Positions 16,191-23,496 are shown, counted from the stretch's first letter. The stretch: DNA of 27,597 bases from an uncultured Lachnospiraceae bacterium (GCA_905203555.1 CAJKWK010000036.1:1-27597); one strand, 5' to 3'. Numbers and translations: made by a program. The notes: generated by a model not told the origin, from the sequence alone.

Positions 16191-16250
16191 ATCTTAACGA
16201 ATTGTGAAGCATCTGGCAAGAATAAAATCTCTGCGGATAAAGAAAAAATG
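16191..16250 (-). promoter_or_regulatory. promoter with TATCCGCA upstream box (class 1) of HU
   Basis: On the minus strand TATCCGCA (16239-16232) is followed after 12 bases by -35 TTGCCA (16219-16214), 17 bases, and -10 TAAGAT (16196-16191). The box in wide form is CCATTTTTTCTTTATCCGCA, close to that at 7219-7240. Confidence 0.65.
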
Positions 16251-16269
16251 GGTTTTTACAGGTTTTCTT

Positions 16270-16431
16270 CTTTACATTCCAAGTATGGAGAGATTTATAC
16301 CAAGGGGATATGATCCCTGTAAGCGGTGCAATCCGTCTTTACATTCCAATATGGAGAGATTCATACGCAGACGTATTTATTTGATGAACTGATTGAAGAG
16401 CCTTTACATTCCAATATGGAGAGATTCATAC
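16270..16431 (-). CRISPR. mini CRISPR array, type I-B-like, 3 repeats and 2 spacers
   Basis: Repeats lie at 16270-16300 (31 bases, one inserted G and one substitution), 16337-16366 and 16402-16431 (30 bases, identical). Spacers are 16301-16336 (36) and 16367-16401 (35). On the minus strand the repeat begins GTATGAATC and ends TATTGGAATGTAAAG. That end resembles the Clostridioides difficile type I-B repeat end TATGGAATGTAAAT, which supports type I-B and minus-strand transcription. The degenerate copy is at the low-coordinate end, as expected if the leader is at 16432 upward. Spacer 1 matches the 3' end of the nuclease gene at 16680-16715 in 32 of 36 positions. No cas genes are in the window. 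Confidence 0.85.
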
Positions 16432-16579
16432 AGCGGTTTTATCGCTATTACACGCATAAAACATTTGAGACGATGTTGTTTGCATTATAATTATGCGTTT
16501 GATTTTCAAATTTTCCGCAAAAATCAAATTTTTGTCTGTCGATCTACGGGGTTTTTAACTCTATTGGACATCGACAGAC
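16432..16579 (-). promoter_or_regulatory. putative leader and promoter of the mini CRISPR array
   Basis: On the minus strand CGCATAATTATAATGCAAAC contains CATAATT (16495-16489), with TTGCG (16520-16516) exactly 20 bases upstream. The same CGCATAATTnnAwTGCAA motif is in the leader of the type I-E array. Two inverted repeats lie upstream: TTTGATTTT (16498-16506) with AAAATCAAA (16520-16528), and a perfect 10-bp pair GTCTGTCGAT (16534-16543) with ATCGACAGAC (16570-16579). Confidence 0.5.
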
Positions 16580-16607
16580 ATAATCTATGCACGAACTTCT
16601 CAAGACA

Positions 16608-16648
16608 AAAGGAGTCATAAGATCCTCGTCAGATCCCATAACTCCTTT
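16608..16648 (-). terminator. terminator of the five-gene cassette
   Basis: AAAGGAGT (16608-16615) pairs with ACTCCTTT (16641-16648), and inner AT and GATC segments also pair. TTTTG follows on the minus strand. It lies 30 bases after the nuclease stop codon. Confidence 0.8.
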
Positions 16649-16677
16649 GAACTGTATTAACTCCAATCTTGTATCTT

Positions 16678-17742
16678 TTATGGATTGCACCGCTTACAGG
16701 GATCGTATCCTCTGGAAATCACATCATCCCTGCTTCCGGTAAATTCCTCTTTGTTGGATTCCTTCATCTGCTTCACGGAAGAACAGCCTGGCCTGTGGAA
16801 TTTCTTCGTGCTGGTGTTCAAGATGTAGGTTTCTTCCTTAGGTATTTCTTCCTGTACCGCATTTTCCATCTGTTCTACTGCTTCTGTCTGCGGCTGCTCA
16901 GCTGCAACACTTTGCTCCGTTCCAGCAGCTGCACTGTCTCCGGTAGCGTAGTCGATGGAAATACCTGGCTGCACATTGTAAGCGTACGCACAGAACAACA
17001 CACCTTCGCCGTTATCTTCTACGGATTTTCCCTCCATCAGTACACCGGATGCTACCAGATTATCTCCCTCGAACACCGGGGTTACGCGGTACATCACATG
17101 GTTTCCGGTCTCCTTGACATAGTCGGCAACCATGTTTTCAAATGGCAGCATACCTTCTATATTTAAGTACCTGGTTCCGGTGATGAGGTTTTCCTCGTTT
17201 GCGTTCTCTGCCGTTAGCTGATATCCAATCAGGTGGCAGCGGTTGTACAAGTATTTCCCATCCACATTGTCATACTTGACCGTGTGCCAGCCGGTCGGCT
17301 TTACCTGCCCGATGGAGCCACGGTCTTCTGTTGGCATCAGATCCTGTCCCACGCTTGCATATGCCGCGCCGCACCGGCCCAGGCCATCAAGGGGACTGTA
17401 GGTCTCGAAGGATTCCGTTGTTAGTTCTCCATCCGTAAAGAACGGGATGTTGTCGTTCACCGGCACATAGGCCTGTCCGGAATAAGCCGGAACGGAGGAA
17501 AGATCAAACTCTGCCGCCGGCGCCGTAACCACGCTGCTTTCATGGGTTTCCTTGGACGCTGCCAGACTTTCCGCTGTCGTCTCTACGGTCTCTGGTTCCG
17601 TCGCTTCCGTAAAAATTTTCTCAGCCTGTATCTGTGTGCTTAAAACCGCCGTTGTTTCCGCTACTCCTGCATTTCCGCAAGCGGAAACCGCTACGGATGC
17701 TGCCAGAATCACGCCTGCCAGCCAAAGTTTCAATTTTCTCAT
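16678..17742 (-). CDS. secreted DNA/RNA non-specific endonuclease with C-terminal Cys-rich motif
   Basis: The protein is 354 residues from ATG 17742, which overlaps the stop of the gene before it (ATGA). The N-terminus is a lipoprotein-type signal: hydrophobic then LAGVILAASVAVSACGN with a likely lipidated Cys near residue 22, followed by a Thr/Glu-rich linker. The central domain (about 70-255) is of the EndA/NucA ββα-metal type: GWHTVKYD, YLYNRCHLIGYQL (the DRGH-like site, here NRCH), the Asn-containing NLITGTRYLN, and MLPFENMVADYVKETGNHVMYRVTP. After another linker the C-terminus (about 315-354) is FHRPGCSSVKQM...GYDPCKRCNP, an Ada-like metal-binding motif seen on many Firmicute secreted proteins. 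It degrades extracellular or incoming DNA, by family. Its last codons are matched by spacer 1 of the adjacent CRISPR array. Confidence 0.9.
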   Translation of the reverse strand: MRKLKLWLAGVILAASVAVSACGNAGVAETTAVLSTQIQAEKIFTEATEPETVETTAESLAASKETHESSVVTAPAAEFDLSSVPAYSGQAYVPVNDNIPFFTDGELTTESFETYSPLDGLGRCGAAYASVGQDLMPTEDRGSIGQVKPTGWHTVKYDNVDGKYLYNRCHLIGYQLTAENANEENLITGTRYLNIEGMLPFENMVADYVKETGNHVMYRVTPVFEGDNLVASGVLMEGKSVEDNGEGVLFCAYAYNVQPGISIDYATGDSAAAGTEQSVAAEQPQTEAVEQMENAVQEEIPKEETYILNTSTKKFHRPGCSSVKQMKESNKEEFTGSRDDVISRGYDPCKRCNP

Positions 17743-18146
17743 CGTATGTATCGCTCCCTTGTTATTTTTTCATGGGAAGATCCGGCAAATTCTTCCGTTT
17801 TTTCCAGTTTCCAACTGTTTAAATCCACCTCAAACCGGAAATCTGCCGGATAAACCCGATTCCATTTATACAAAATGATTTCCCTGGTCCGGTCCAGATA
17901 CGGCCGCAGATCCTGATTCTCCACGAAGCAGGAATCCCCATTTCCGGCCTGTTCCAGAAAATCCTCACAAACCTTCAATCTGGAAGGTTCCACATCCGCA
18001 AACTGCTTTGCACTGTAGGCATTCATCCAGACAGCCGCACCATTTGTCTCCTGCAGGACATGCTCCCGAAGCATCCGGTCCTGGCTCTGGCGCCGGTGGT
18101 TGAACATCATTCCGTTGTTATCATCCACACATACTATCGCAATCAT
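17739..18146 (-). CDS. conserved protein of unknown function (often labelled ribonuclease Z)
   Basis: The protein is 135 residues from ATG 18146, two bases after the stop of the flavin reductase gene, with GGAG about 10 bases upstream. Its stop overlaps the start of the nuclease gene. The sequence MIAIVCVDDNNGMMFNHRRQSQD, WMNAYSAKQF, DSCFVENQDL and EFAGSSHEKITRERYI is a pattern I remember from many Clostridia, where it is sometimes annotated ribonuclease Z. It lacks the HxHxDH metallo-beta-lactamase motif, so that label is not supported. No transmembrane segment or signal peptide. The tight coupling with the two flanking genes says it works with them. Confidence 0.8.
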   Translation of the reverse strand: MIAIVCVDDNNGMMFNHRRQSQDRMLREHVLQETNGAAVWMNAYSAKQFADVEPSRLKVCEDFLEQAGNGDSCFVENQDLRPYLDRTREIILYKWNRVYPADFRFEVDLNSWKLEKTEEFAGSSHEKITRERYIR

Positions 18147-18147
18147 A

Positions 18148-18708
18148 TCATTTCAGCTCCAATCCGTCCCGGAACGCCCTGCCTACCCGTTCTCCAATTA
18201 CTCTATACTCATTGTGTACCGGATCGAAGGTAATGGGCTGCAGTCTGTCCGGATCAATCTTTCCGTCTTTATCCAAAACGCTCTCGTCGGCACTAACGTT
18301 CACAATCTCCCCTACCAGCCGGCAGGTTTCCGGATCGTAGCTTACCAGTCTGCATTCCAGCGCCATGCGAAGCTCCTTGATGATCGGAGCATCCACGAAC
18401 TCCGACTTCTCCGCGTGAAAGCCGGCTTTTTCAAACTTGTCCGGTACATCGTTTCCGGACACGATGCCAACATAGTCGCATTCCTTTATATAGGAAGATT
18501 CTGCCATACTGACCGTAAATGCCTTTCTTGTAAGAATATTCTCTGTGGTTTTATGATCTGCACTGACACAGATGGAAATCTGCGTATCGTCACTGATGCC
18601 GCCCCAGGCTGCATTCATCACATCCGGCGTGCCGTCCTCCCCGTAGGTTGCGATCATCAGCACCGGCTGCGGATAAGTCCATGGTTTTGCTCCAAAATTC
18701 TTTCTCAT
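18148..18708 (-). CDS. flavin reductase-like FMN-binding protein
   Basis: The protein is 186 residues from ATG 18708 (MRKNFGAKPW), with AGGAGG 10 bases upstream; TTG 18717, which overlaps the macrodomain gene stop, is a second possibility. Split-barrel flavin reductase features: PQPVLMIATYGEDGTPDVMNAAWGG at the N-terminus, ISICVSADHKTTENIL, AFTVSMAESSYIKECDYVGIVSG, then FHAEKSEFVDAPIIKE and a later LVGEIVNVSADESVLD. Such proteins bind FMN and reduce flavins or unknown substrates with NAD(P)H. Second member of the coupled cassette after the macrodomain protein; both relate to NAD-derived molecules, though a joint pathway is only inference. Confidence 0.88.
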   Translation of the reverse strand: MRKNFGAKPWTYPQPVLMIATYGEDGTPDVMNAAWGGISDDTQISICVSADHKTTENILTRKAFTVSMAESSYIKECDYVGIVSGNDVPDKFEKAGFHAEKSEFVDAPIIKELRMALECRLVSYDPETCRLVGEIVNVSADESVLDKDGKIDPDRLQPITFDPVHNEYRVIGERVGRAFRDGLELK

Positions 18709-18713
18709 CGAAA

Positions 18714-19238
18714 TCAATCCTCCTCATTAACAATCTTAGTCTGTTTCTTTAAAGCATTCTCGTAATACCCAAGCGTCTCCCTGTCAAAGCACACCATCCG
18801 CACTTCCATGTCCGGATGGGTTTTTAAAAACTTAAGAATCGTCCTGACAGCAATCTCAGAAGCCGTTTCCAGAGGGAAGCGGTAAACGCCCGTACTGATG
18901 GACGGAAATGCCACACTCCGGCATCCGTTCTCCGCCGCAAGCTTCAGGCAGTTTTCGTAGCAGCTCTGCAACAGCTGCTCCTCGCCCATGATGCCGCCTC
19001 TCCAGATCGGTCCAGGCGTGTGGATCACATACTTTGCCGGAAGGCGGTATCCCTTTGTAATTTTCGCCTGTCCTGTCTCGCAGCCGTGAAGCGTCCGGCA
19101 CTCCGCCAGAAGTTCCGGCCCTGCGGCCCGGTGAATGGCACCGTCTACGCCTCCGCCGCCCAGAAGACTGGTGTTGGCGGCGTTCACAATGGCATCCACT
19201 GGCTCTTTTGTAATATCTCCCAAAATGATTGTAAACAT
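18714..19238 (-). CDS. macrodomain protein (O-acetyl-ADP-ribose deacetylase type)
   Basis: The protein is 174 residues from ATG 19238, with AAGGAAGG upstream. Typical macrodomain: GDITKEPVDAIVNAANTSLLGGGGVDGAIHRAAG (residues about 7-40), with the NAAN and GGGGVDGAIH ADP-ribose loops; YVIHTPGP; and the second phosphate loop SISTGVYRFP. It resembles the YmdB/MacroD class that hydrolyses O-acetyl-ADP-ribose or mono-ADP-ribose on proteins. It is 16 bases after the preceding gene, and its stop touches the flavin reductase start region. GC content of this cassette looks higher than that of the T4SS genes, suggesting separate acquisition. Confidence 0.93.
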   Translation of the reverse strand: MFTIILGDITKEPVDAIVNAANTSLLGGGGVDGAIHRAAGPELLAECRTLHGCETGQAKITKGYRLPAKYVIHTPGPIWRGGIMGEEQLLQSCYENCLKLAAENGCRSVAFPSISTGVYRFPLETASEIAVRTILKFLKTHPDMEVRMVCFDRETLGYYENALKKQTKIVNEED

Positions 19239-19254
19239 TGGATCACCTTCCTTA

Positions 19255-19593
19255 TTAAGAGTTGTCTCTCTCAGCCGCAGCCTCCCGTTTCATCCTCTCC
19301 TCCGCAGCTACAACTTCCTCATAAAACTCTCCCAGATCCGCCAGCATCCCGCACTCCTCCATACCGGCGTTAAACTGGCTTACGAACCTGTGGCACCGCA
19401 TTCGGTCAAACCAGCCGCCGGTACAGTAAGCCACGCCTCTTACATTGTGCCCGTGAAGCCAGCGGACCAGATGCCGTACCTGGAATCCGTCGCTGTTTTG
19501 CAGGAATATCTTAAACTGCTCCGGTACTCCCGGAACCTCGTATAAAAACCCCAAAGACCATCCCTTTGTCGGATGGTTTATCATTATATACAT
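19255..19593 (-). CDS. unknown protein, first gene of the five-gene cassette
   Basis: The protein is 112 residues from ATG 19593 (MYIMINHPTKGWSLG), chosen because GGAGG lies 7 bases upstream; the frame continues to 19644 without a ribosome site. It is soluble, rich in aromatic and His residues in the middle (RHLVRWLHGHNVRGVAYCTGGWFDRMRCHRF), with a charged helical C-terminus (EFYEEVVAAEERMKREAAAERDN). No motif recognised. It leads the cassette that runs to 16678, with a 16-base gap to the macrodomain gene. The 650-base repeat cluster lies just upstream. Confidence 0.7.
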   Translation of the reverse strand: MYIMINHPTKGWSLGFLYEVPGVPEQFKIFLQNSDGFQVRHLVRWLHGHNVRGVAYCTGGWFDRMRCHRFVSQFNAGMEECGMLADLGEFYEEVVAAEERMKREAAAERDNS

Positions 19594-19673
19594 ACTCACC
19601 CCTCCATTTCTGCCAGTATACCACATTTTAATAAGAAAGAACACTCCCGGCTACAGAGCGTCATGTAAATTTC

Positions 19674-20275
19674 CCGTTTCATCTGTAATCTGGCTGTTTC
19701 ATGTCTAATTTAACTGCAAGTTTCATCTTCTCACTGAGCACCCAAAATCCCGTTTCACATCTGATTTCACTGTTTTCTATGTAATATCGCCGCATCCTCC
19801 ACCACACCCCCAAAATCATAAACGGTGTAATATCGCTGTATGTGACAGATTTGGACCTCTGCCGTTACGGATATATCAAGTTATCTGACAACATTTCCAA
19901 CCGCCGTTAAAGGTGTATCTGGACAAAAAATATCGTCTGATAATTTATTCTATTGTCGCAATCTTAATTCACACATGAAACGGCGGCCCTTTTTCCAAAA
20001 AACCCGTTTATATTCACACATGTAACAGGCATCTGACAAAAGTTTGTCAATCGAAATTACATCGTTAACGAGCCTATTTTCGCAAAATGGTCCTGTCGCC
20101 GCAAACCCTTGATTTTCCTGGCTTTGTGAGCCTGTTTCAACTCTAATACAAATGGGAATCCCACATACTCTCCCACTCTGTTAAAGATGTAATCAGGATT
20201 GCCGATTACAAAAACAGGCGGTTTTGAACCGCCCGTTTCAGATGTAATCTGTCGTTAAGGATGTTAATATAAATG
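19674..20275. repeat. cluster of about 14 degenerate 18-20 bp repeats, family GTTTCAnnTGTAATnTG
   Basis: Repeat core C(C/T)GTTTCAnATGTAATCTG; the clearest copy, near 20234, contains the palindrome CAGATGTAATCTG. Forward copies begin near 19675, 19695, 19719, 19751, 19771, 20132, 20179, 20234 and 20252. A subgroup with GTTA in place of GTTTCA lies near 19821, 19862, 19903 and also at 20179 and 20252. Inverted copies lie at 19966-19983, 20010-20029, 20053-20072 and 20200-20219. Several steps are 41-47 bases. No ORF with a ribosome site covers the region. A terminator hairpin for virB4 (20217-20233) sits among the copies. Role unknown. Confidence 0.7.
20217..20233 (-). terminator. virB4 terminator
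   Basis: GGCGGTT, a 3-base loop and AACCGCC form a perfect stem, followed on the minus strand by TGTTTTTG. It lies about 80 bases after the VirB4 stop. Confidence 0.75.
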
Positions 20276-20314
20276 AACAACCGAGACTTGAAGTCAATAT
20301 ATTTCACTGCATCT

Positions 20315-22906
20315 TTAGCCATCCGATGGATTGGTTGTCATAACGTCGTATAATTTTGAGCCCTTTGGGAACTTATTAACAAAGGGAACAATGGCGCGTC
20401 CTGTATAAATTAATCCCTGTCCGGAATCTGCATTTTTAATATAGTCAAGCTGTGCTTCTGAAATATGCAGCATCGCCCCAATCTCCTGCCTGTCATCTGC
20501 GGACTGATTCAACATCAGGATAAAAGATGAGTTATTCATAATGCCGCGGGACTCCCTATTTGTAAGGAGATCCTCTACATTCTGCGTAATCCCTGTTGGA
20601 ACACCACCGTATTTACGAAATTGCTTCCACATGTACATCAACATTCTCGCAGATAGGGTTGATTGTGTCAAGACATAAAGTTCATCAATATAGATCCATG
20701 TACGCTTGCCTCTGGTTCGGTTATTAATGGTTCTGTTCCAGATATCGTTTAAACAAACCTGCATACCCATCTCCTGCATTCCTGTTTTAATGTCACGAAT
20801 ATCATAGACGACAAAGCGATTGTTGGTATCAACATTAGTCTGATATGCAAAGGTATCATAAGAACCCATACAGTATTTTTCCAGGGCGATACGCAGATAT
20901 TCAGCTTCTGGTTCCGGCTGTCTGCTTAACAGTTGGTAAAAATCCTTGAAAGTTGGACAAGCTGCCCTGTCACAGGTAATAGTACTGCCCTGCTGCTTAA
21001 GCATATCCATATGTTCCAGGTACTTTTCGTATAAGCTGCGGACACAACGGTCAATTACTGATGTTTGAATTGGATTGAGTCCCAGATGACCTCCAATAGC
21101 ACTGGAACAGATAGAACAAATCTGATCCGATTTAATTGTAACCGGATCATCGCCGTTTTTCCGATCTTCTGTTACATCCAGATCAAATGGGTTAATGTGG
21201 GTGTCTGAACTGGGAGCAATACGGATAACCTGTCCTCCCAGTGCTTCACATAAGGGGCGATACTCTGCCTGTGGGTCTACAACCAGAATCTCGTTCTCCT
21301 CATTTGACAGGAATACCTGTGTCATTTCCTGCTTAGCGGAAAACGATTTTCCGGAACCCGACATACCGAGTATGAGCCCGTTTGAGTTTTGCCCCCGAAG
21401 CCTGTTAATCATAATCAGGTTTCTGCTTGTTGCATTTACACCGTAATAAATTCCTCCTGGCTGCACAAGCTCTTGTGACTCAAACGGGATAAAAAGGGCT
21501 GCTGACTCTGTGTTCATCAATCGATTTGCCCAGATTTGATTATTTCCTAAAGGCAGACAGGAAGCAAAGCCCCTTTCCTGTTGCGAGTTCAATTTCAGCA
21601 GCGTGCAGAGATGTTTTTCCGCATTATTCTGTGCCATCTTGGTGTATTTGTCCAGATCGTCCATATCATCTGCAAAGATGGTCATAACAACGGTCATCAG
21701 AATGGTTTTCTGATCCCTGACTGTAATGTCGTCATATGCCTTATCAGCGTCTTTTTTCGCCTGCATCAGATCCGGAGATACCATATCTGCAGTCAGCCCG
21801 CTTTTCGCTGCTCTCTTGGCTGCTTCCGCCATGTTACGGTTAATTTCAAGCATCTGATTTCGTACTAATTTAATACCCTCATCCTGCCTCATAGGAGCAA
21901 AATGAATGCTTGTAATTGCATTACATGGAATATCCGCAATATCGGTTAATACTTCCGCAGAAAGCTGCGTTGGAAGGTTTTTGAGGTATAATGCCCTTGC
22001 ATATTTATCTCCAACCCGGAAACTGTCACTCGTCCGGAACGACAGAGAGCTTGGACCGATAATGTCCTTGGTGGTGAGTCCGAGATAATGCATCCATTCC
22101 AGGTCAAATGTGCGGGATTCCGTACCGTCAATGTTCATCTTTTTGAAGAACGGCATATCCGTGTCCTGGTTATAGATGTTGTACAAGAGCTCCAGCCGTT
22201 CCTGCAGCGTCATTGGGGAGGTTGATGCAGAATTGATTTTTTTAAGGTAAGCAGATACCTCTCCATCGACACGTGAAAAAGTACCGTTTGCCAGTTCGAT
22301 ATTGTCTGCTTTTACCGTTACAACCAAATATTTTTCTTGTACGATATTACTTTGTCCTTCACTAATTTTTGACAAAAGAACTTTGTTCATGTCCTCACGA
22401 AGAGAATTAAATTCATCTTTCCCTTCTTTTAACAATGTATCTTCCGCAAATTTTTCCCGATCAATACTGCGGTTGAAAATCATAAACTGCGGACGCACAT
22501 CCGGTGAAAAATAATTCAGAAGGTCTCCATAGGCGAAATACATTTCTGTCTGCGCTTCCTGGGTTGCCGTACGGAAGTTTGCGTCTGTCAGCCGATAACA
22601 TTTGGTAAACAAATTGGTATCTGGCTCAATGATACCGTTCACATACACTTTTTTGTACGGAATAGACTGCTGCACTGTTTTTGGTACTTCGATTGCTTTA
22701 ATTCTAGCCGCTTTGGATTTGGATTGTTTTGCTGTTTTTCCATTTGCTGCCTTTACTTTTTTCTTTTTGGAAATTTCCATGGTGCCTACATCACCGGAAA
22801 AATCCTGGATTTGTTTATCCAGATCAATTCCTTGTTTGCGTTGTGCTGAGGTACCACCAATTTCCGTCACATCTACGTTGGATTGTGTTTTTTTTCTTCC
22901 AAACAT
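20315..22906 (-). CDS. virB4: VirB4/TraE-family conjugation ATPase
   Basis: The protein is 863 residues from ATG 22906, with AAGGAGG 7 bases upstream. Walker A is GMSGSGKS at about residues 514-521, a strand ILVVDPQAEY follows, Walker B is WIYIDELYVL at about 735, and the motif GVPTGITQNVEDLL comes after it. The N-terminal region is basic and the VirB4-like N-terminal domain is present (TFDLEWMHYLGL, LPTQLSAEVLTDIADIP). VirB4 ATPases energise pilus assembly and substrate transport at the inner face of the membrane in type IV secretion; this version is the Gram-positive TraE type that goes with PrgI. It follows the PrgI gene, but a terminator and a CATAATT promoter lie between, so it can be expressed separately. 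Confidence 0.95.
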   Translation of the reverse strand: MFGRKKTQSNVDVTEIGGTSAQRKQGIDLDKQIQDFSGDVGTMEISKKKKVKAANGKTAKQSKSKAARIKAIEVPKTVQQSIPYKKVYVNGIIEPDTNLFTKCYRLTDANFRTATQEAQTEMYFAYGDLLNYFSPDVRPQFMIFNRSIDREKFAEDTLLKEGKDEFNSLREDMNKVLLSKISEGQSNIVQEKYLVVTVKADNIELANGTFSRVDGEVSAYLKKINSASTSPMTLQERLELLYNIYNQDTDMPFFKKMNIDGTESRTFDLEWMHYLGLTTKDIIGPSSLSFRTSDSFRVGDKYARALYLKNLPTQLSAEVLTDIADIPCNAITSIHFAPMRQDEGIKLVRNQMLEINRNMAEAAKRAAKSGLTADMVSPDLMQAKKDADKAYDDITVRDQKTILMTVVMTIFADDMDDLDKYTKMAQNNAEKHLCTLLKLNSQQERGFASCLPLGNNQIWANRLMNTESAALFIPFESQELVQPGGIYYGVNATSRNLIMINRLRGQNSNGLILGMSGSGKSFSAKQEMTQVFLSNEENEILVVDPQAEYRPLCEALGGQVIRIAPSSDTHINPFDLDVTEDRKNGDDPVTIKSDQICSICSSAIGGHLGLNPIQTSVIDRCVRSLYEKYLEHMDMLKQQGSTITCDRAACPTFKDFYQLLSRQPEPEAEYLRIALEKYCMGSYDTFAYQTNVDTNNRFVVYDIRDIKTGMQEMGMQVCLNDIWNRTINNRTRGKRTWIYIDELYVLTQSTLSARMLMYMWKQFRKYGGVPTGITQNVEDLLTNRESRGIMNNSSFILMLNQSADDRQEIGAMLHISEAQLDYIKNADSGQGLIYTGRAIVPFVNKFPKGSKLYDVMTTNPSDG

Positions 22907-22936
22907 AACAAGCCTCCTTCTTATTAATTGCTCTTT

Positions 22937-22968
22937 AATTATGGGGAGGTTTGAAATAAATGTCGCAA
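22937..22968 (-). promoter_or_regulatory. CATAATT-type promoter of virB4
   Basis: On the minus strand TTGCG (22968-22964) is exactly 20 bases before CATAATT (22943-22937), the same spacing as at 25721-25752 and 16489-16520. It lies between the PrgI terminator and the virB4 ATG. Confidence 0.55.
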
Positions 22969-22986
22969 AACTGGTGAAAAACGAAT

Positions 22987-23004
22987 GGGGCGGAAAACCG
23001 CCCC
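22987..23004 (-). terminator. terminator after prgI
   Basis: GGGGCGG, a 4-base loop and CCGCCCC form a perfect 7-bp stem. On the minus strand it is followed by ATTCGTTTTTC. It lies 15 bases after the PrgI stop and probably reduces read-through into virB4. Confidence 0.75.
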
Positions 23005-23019
23005 TTCAAAGATTAGTCG

Positions 23020-23484
23020 TTATTCAATTCCTTTCATGTCTGGATTTGCATCCAAATAGGCCTTTAAACGCTTTTCATTCGCTTTTTTCTTCTTTTTCAT
23101 CTGTTTTACGGAATACTCTGTATCGTCTCCATCAAAATATTCATAGGTGATTTTGCTTTGTTTTGCGAGGTCTTGGAATGTATTTTCCGTTGCATACGGC
23201 CGGTCAGCCGGGGCAAGAAATTTTGTGATAAATACATCCTTAAAATAAACCCACGCTGGCATCCCGTAAAAATCAACGAATCCACAGATTAAAATAGGCG
23301 CATCTACAATCGCAATGACTCCTACCAGCATTTCTTCTGATAAACCCAGTGGTTTGGTAAGATTCGCAACCACAAAACCAAGAATTGCTGCTGGGACCAC
23401 AGAGAAAAACTGTCTTTTTGTAAACGGGCCAATAAATTTCGCTTTAATGTTTCGAATGTCCCTTGGGACTGGCTGGATAATCAT
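23020..23484 (-). CDS. PrgI-family T4SS protein (VirB3-like)
   Basis: The protein is 154 residues from ATG 23484, with AAAGGAGG 6 bases upstream, 12 bases after the TrbL-like gene. It matches the PrgI family: VPRDIRNIKAKFIGPFTKRQFFSVVPAAILGF at the N-terminus, two membrane segments (about 28-48 and 55-75), GLSEEMLVGVIAIVDAPILICGFVDFYGMPAWVYFKDVF, and a charged tail. PrgI is an inner-membrane channel part that works with VirB4 in Gram-positive conjugation systems. The order pilin-like, TrbL-like, PrgI, VirB4 is typical. Confidence 0.92.
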   Translation of the reverse strand: MIIQPVPRDIRNIKAKFIGPFTKRQFFSVVPAAILGFVVANLTKPLGLSEEMLVGVIAIVDAPILICGFVDFYGMPAWVYFKDVFITKFLAPADRPYATENTFQDLAKQSKITYEYFDGDDTEYSVKQMKKKKKANEKRLKAYLDANPDMKGIE

Positions 23485-23496
23485 ATTGTTCCTCCT

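Noticed and set aside
16678..16715. Reading the spacer 1 match as a simple gene-end duplication
   Set aside because: The matching piece is bounded exactly by two copies of a repeat that occurs a third time with an unrelated 35-base insert, which is the CRISPR pattern.
17739..18146. Ribonuclease Z function for the cassette protein
   Set aside because: The metallo-beta-lactamase HxHxDH motif is absent and the length is less than half that of RNase Z.
18666..18673. Another TGCGGATA copy
   Set aside because: It lies inside the flavin reductase coding sequence and has no promoter elements at the class 1 spacing.
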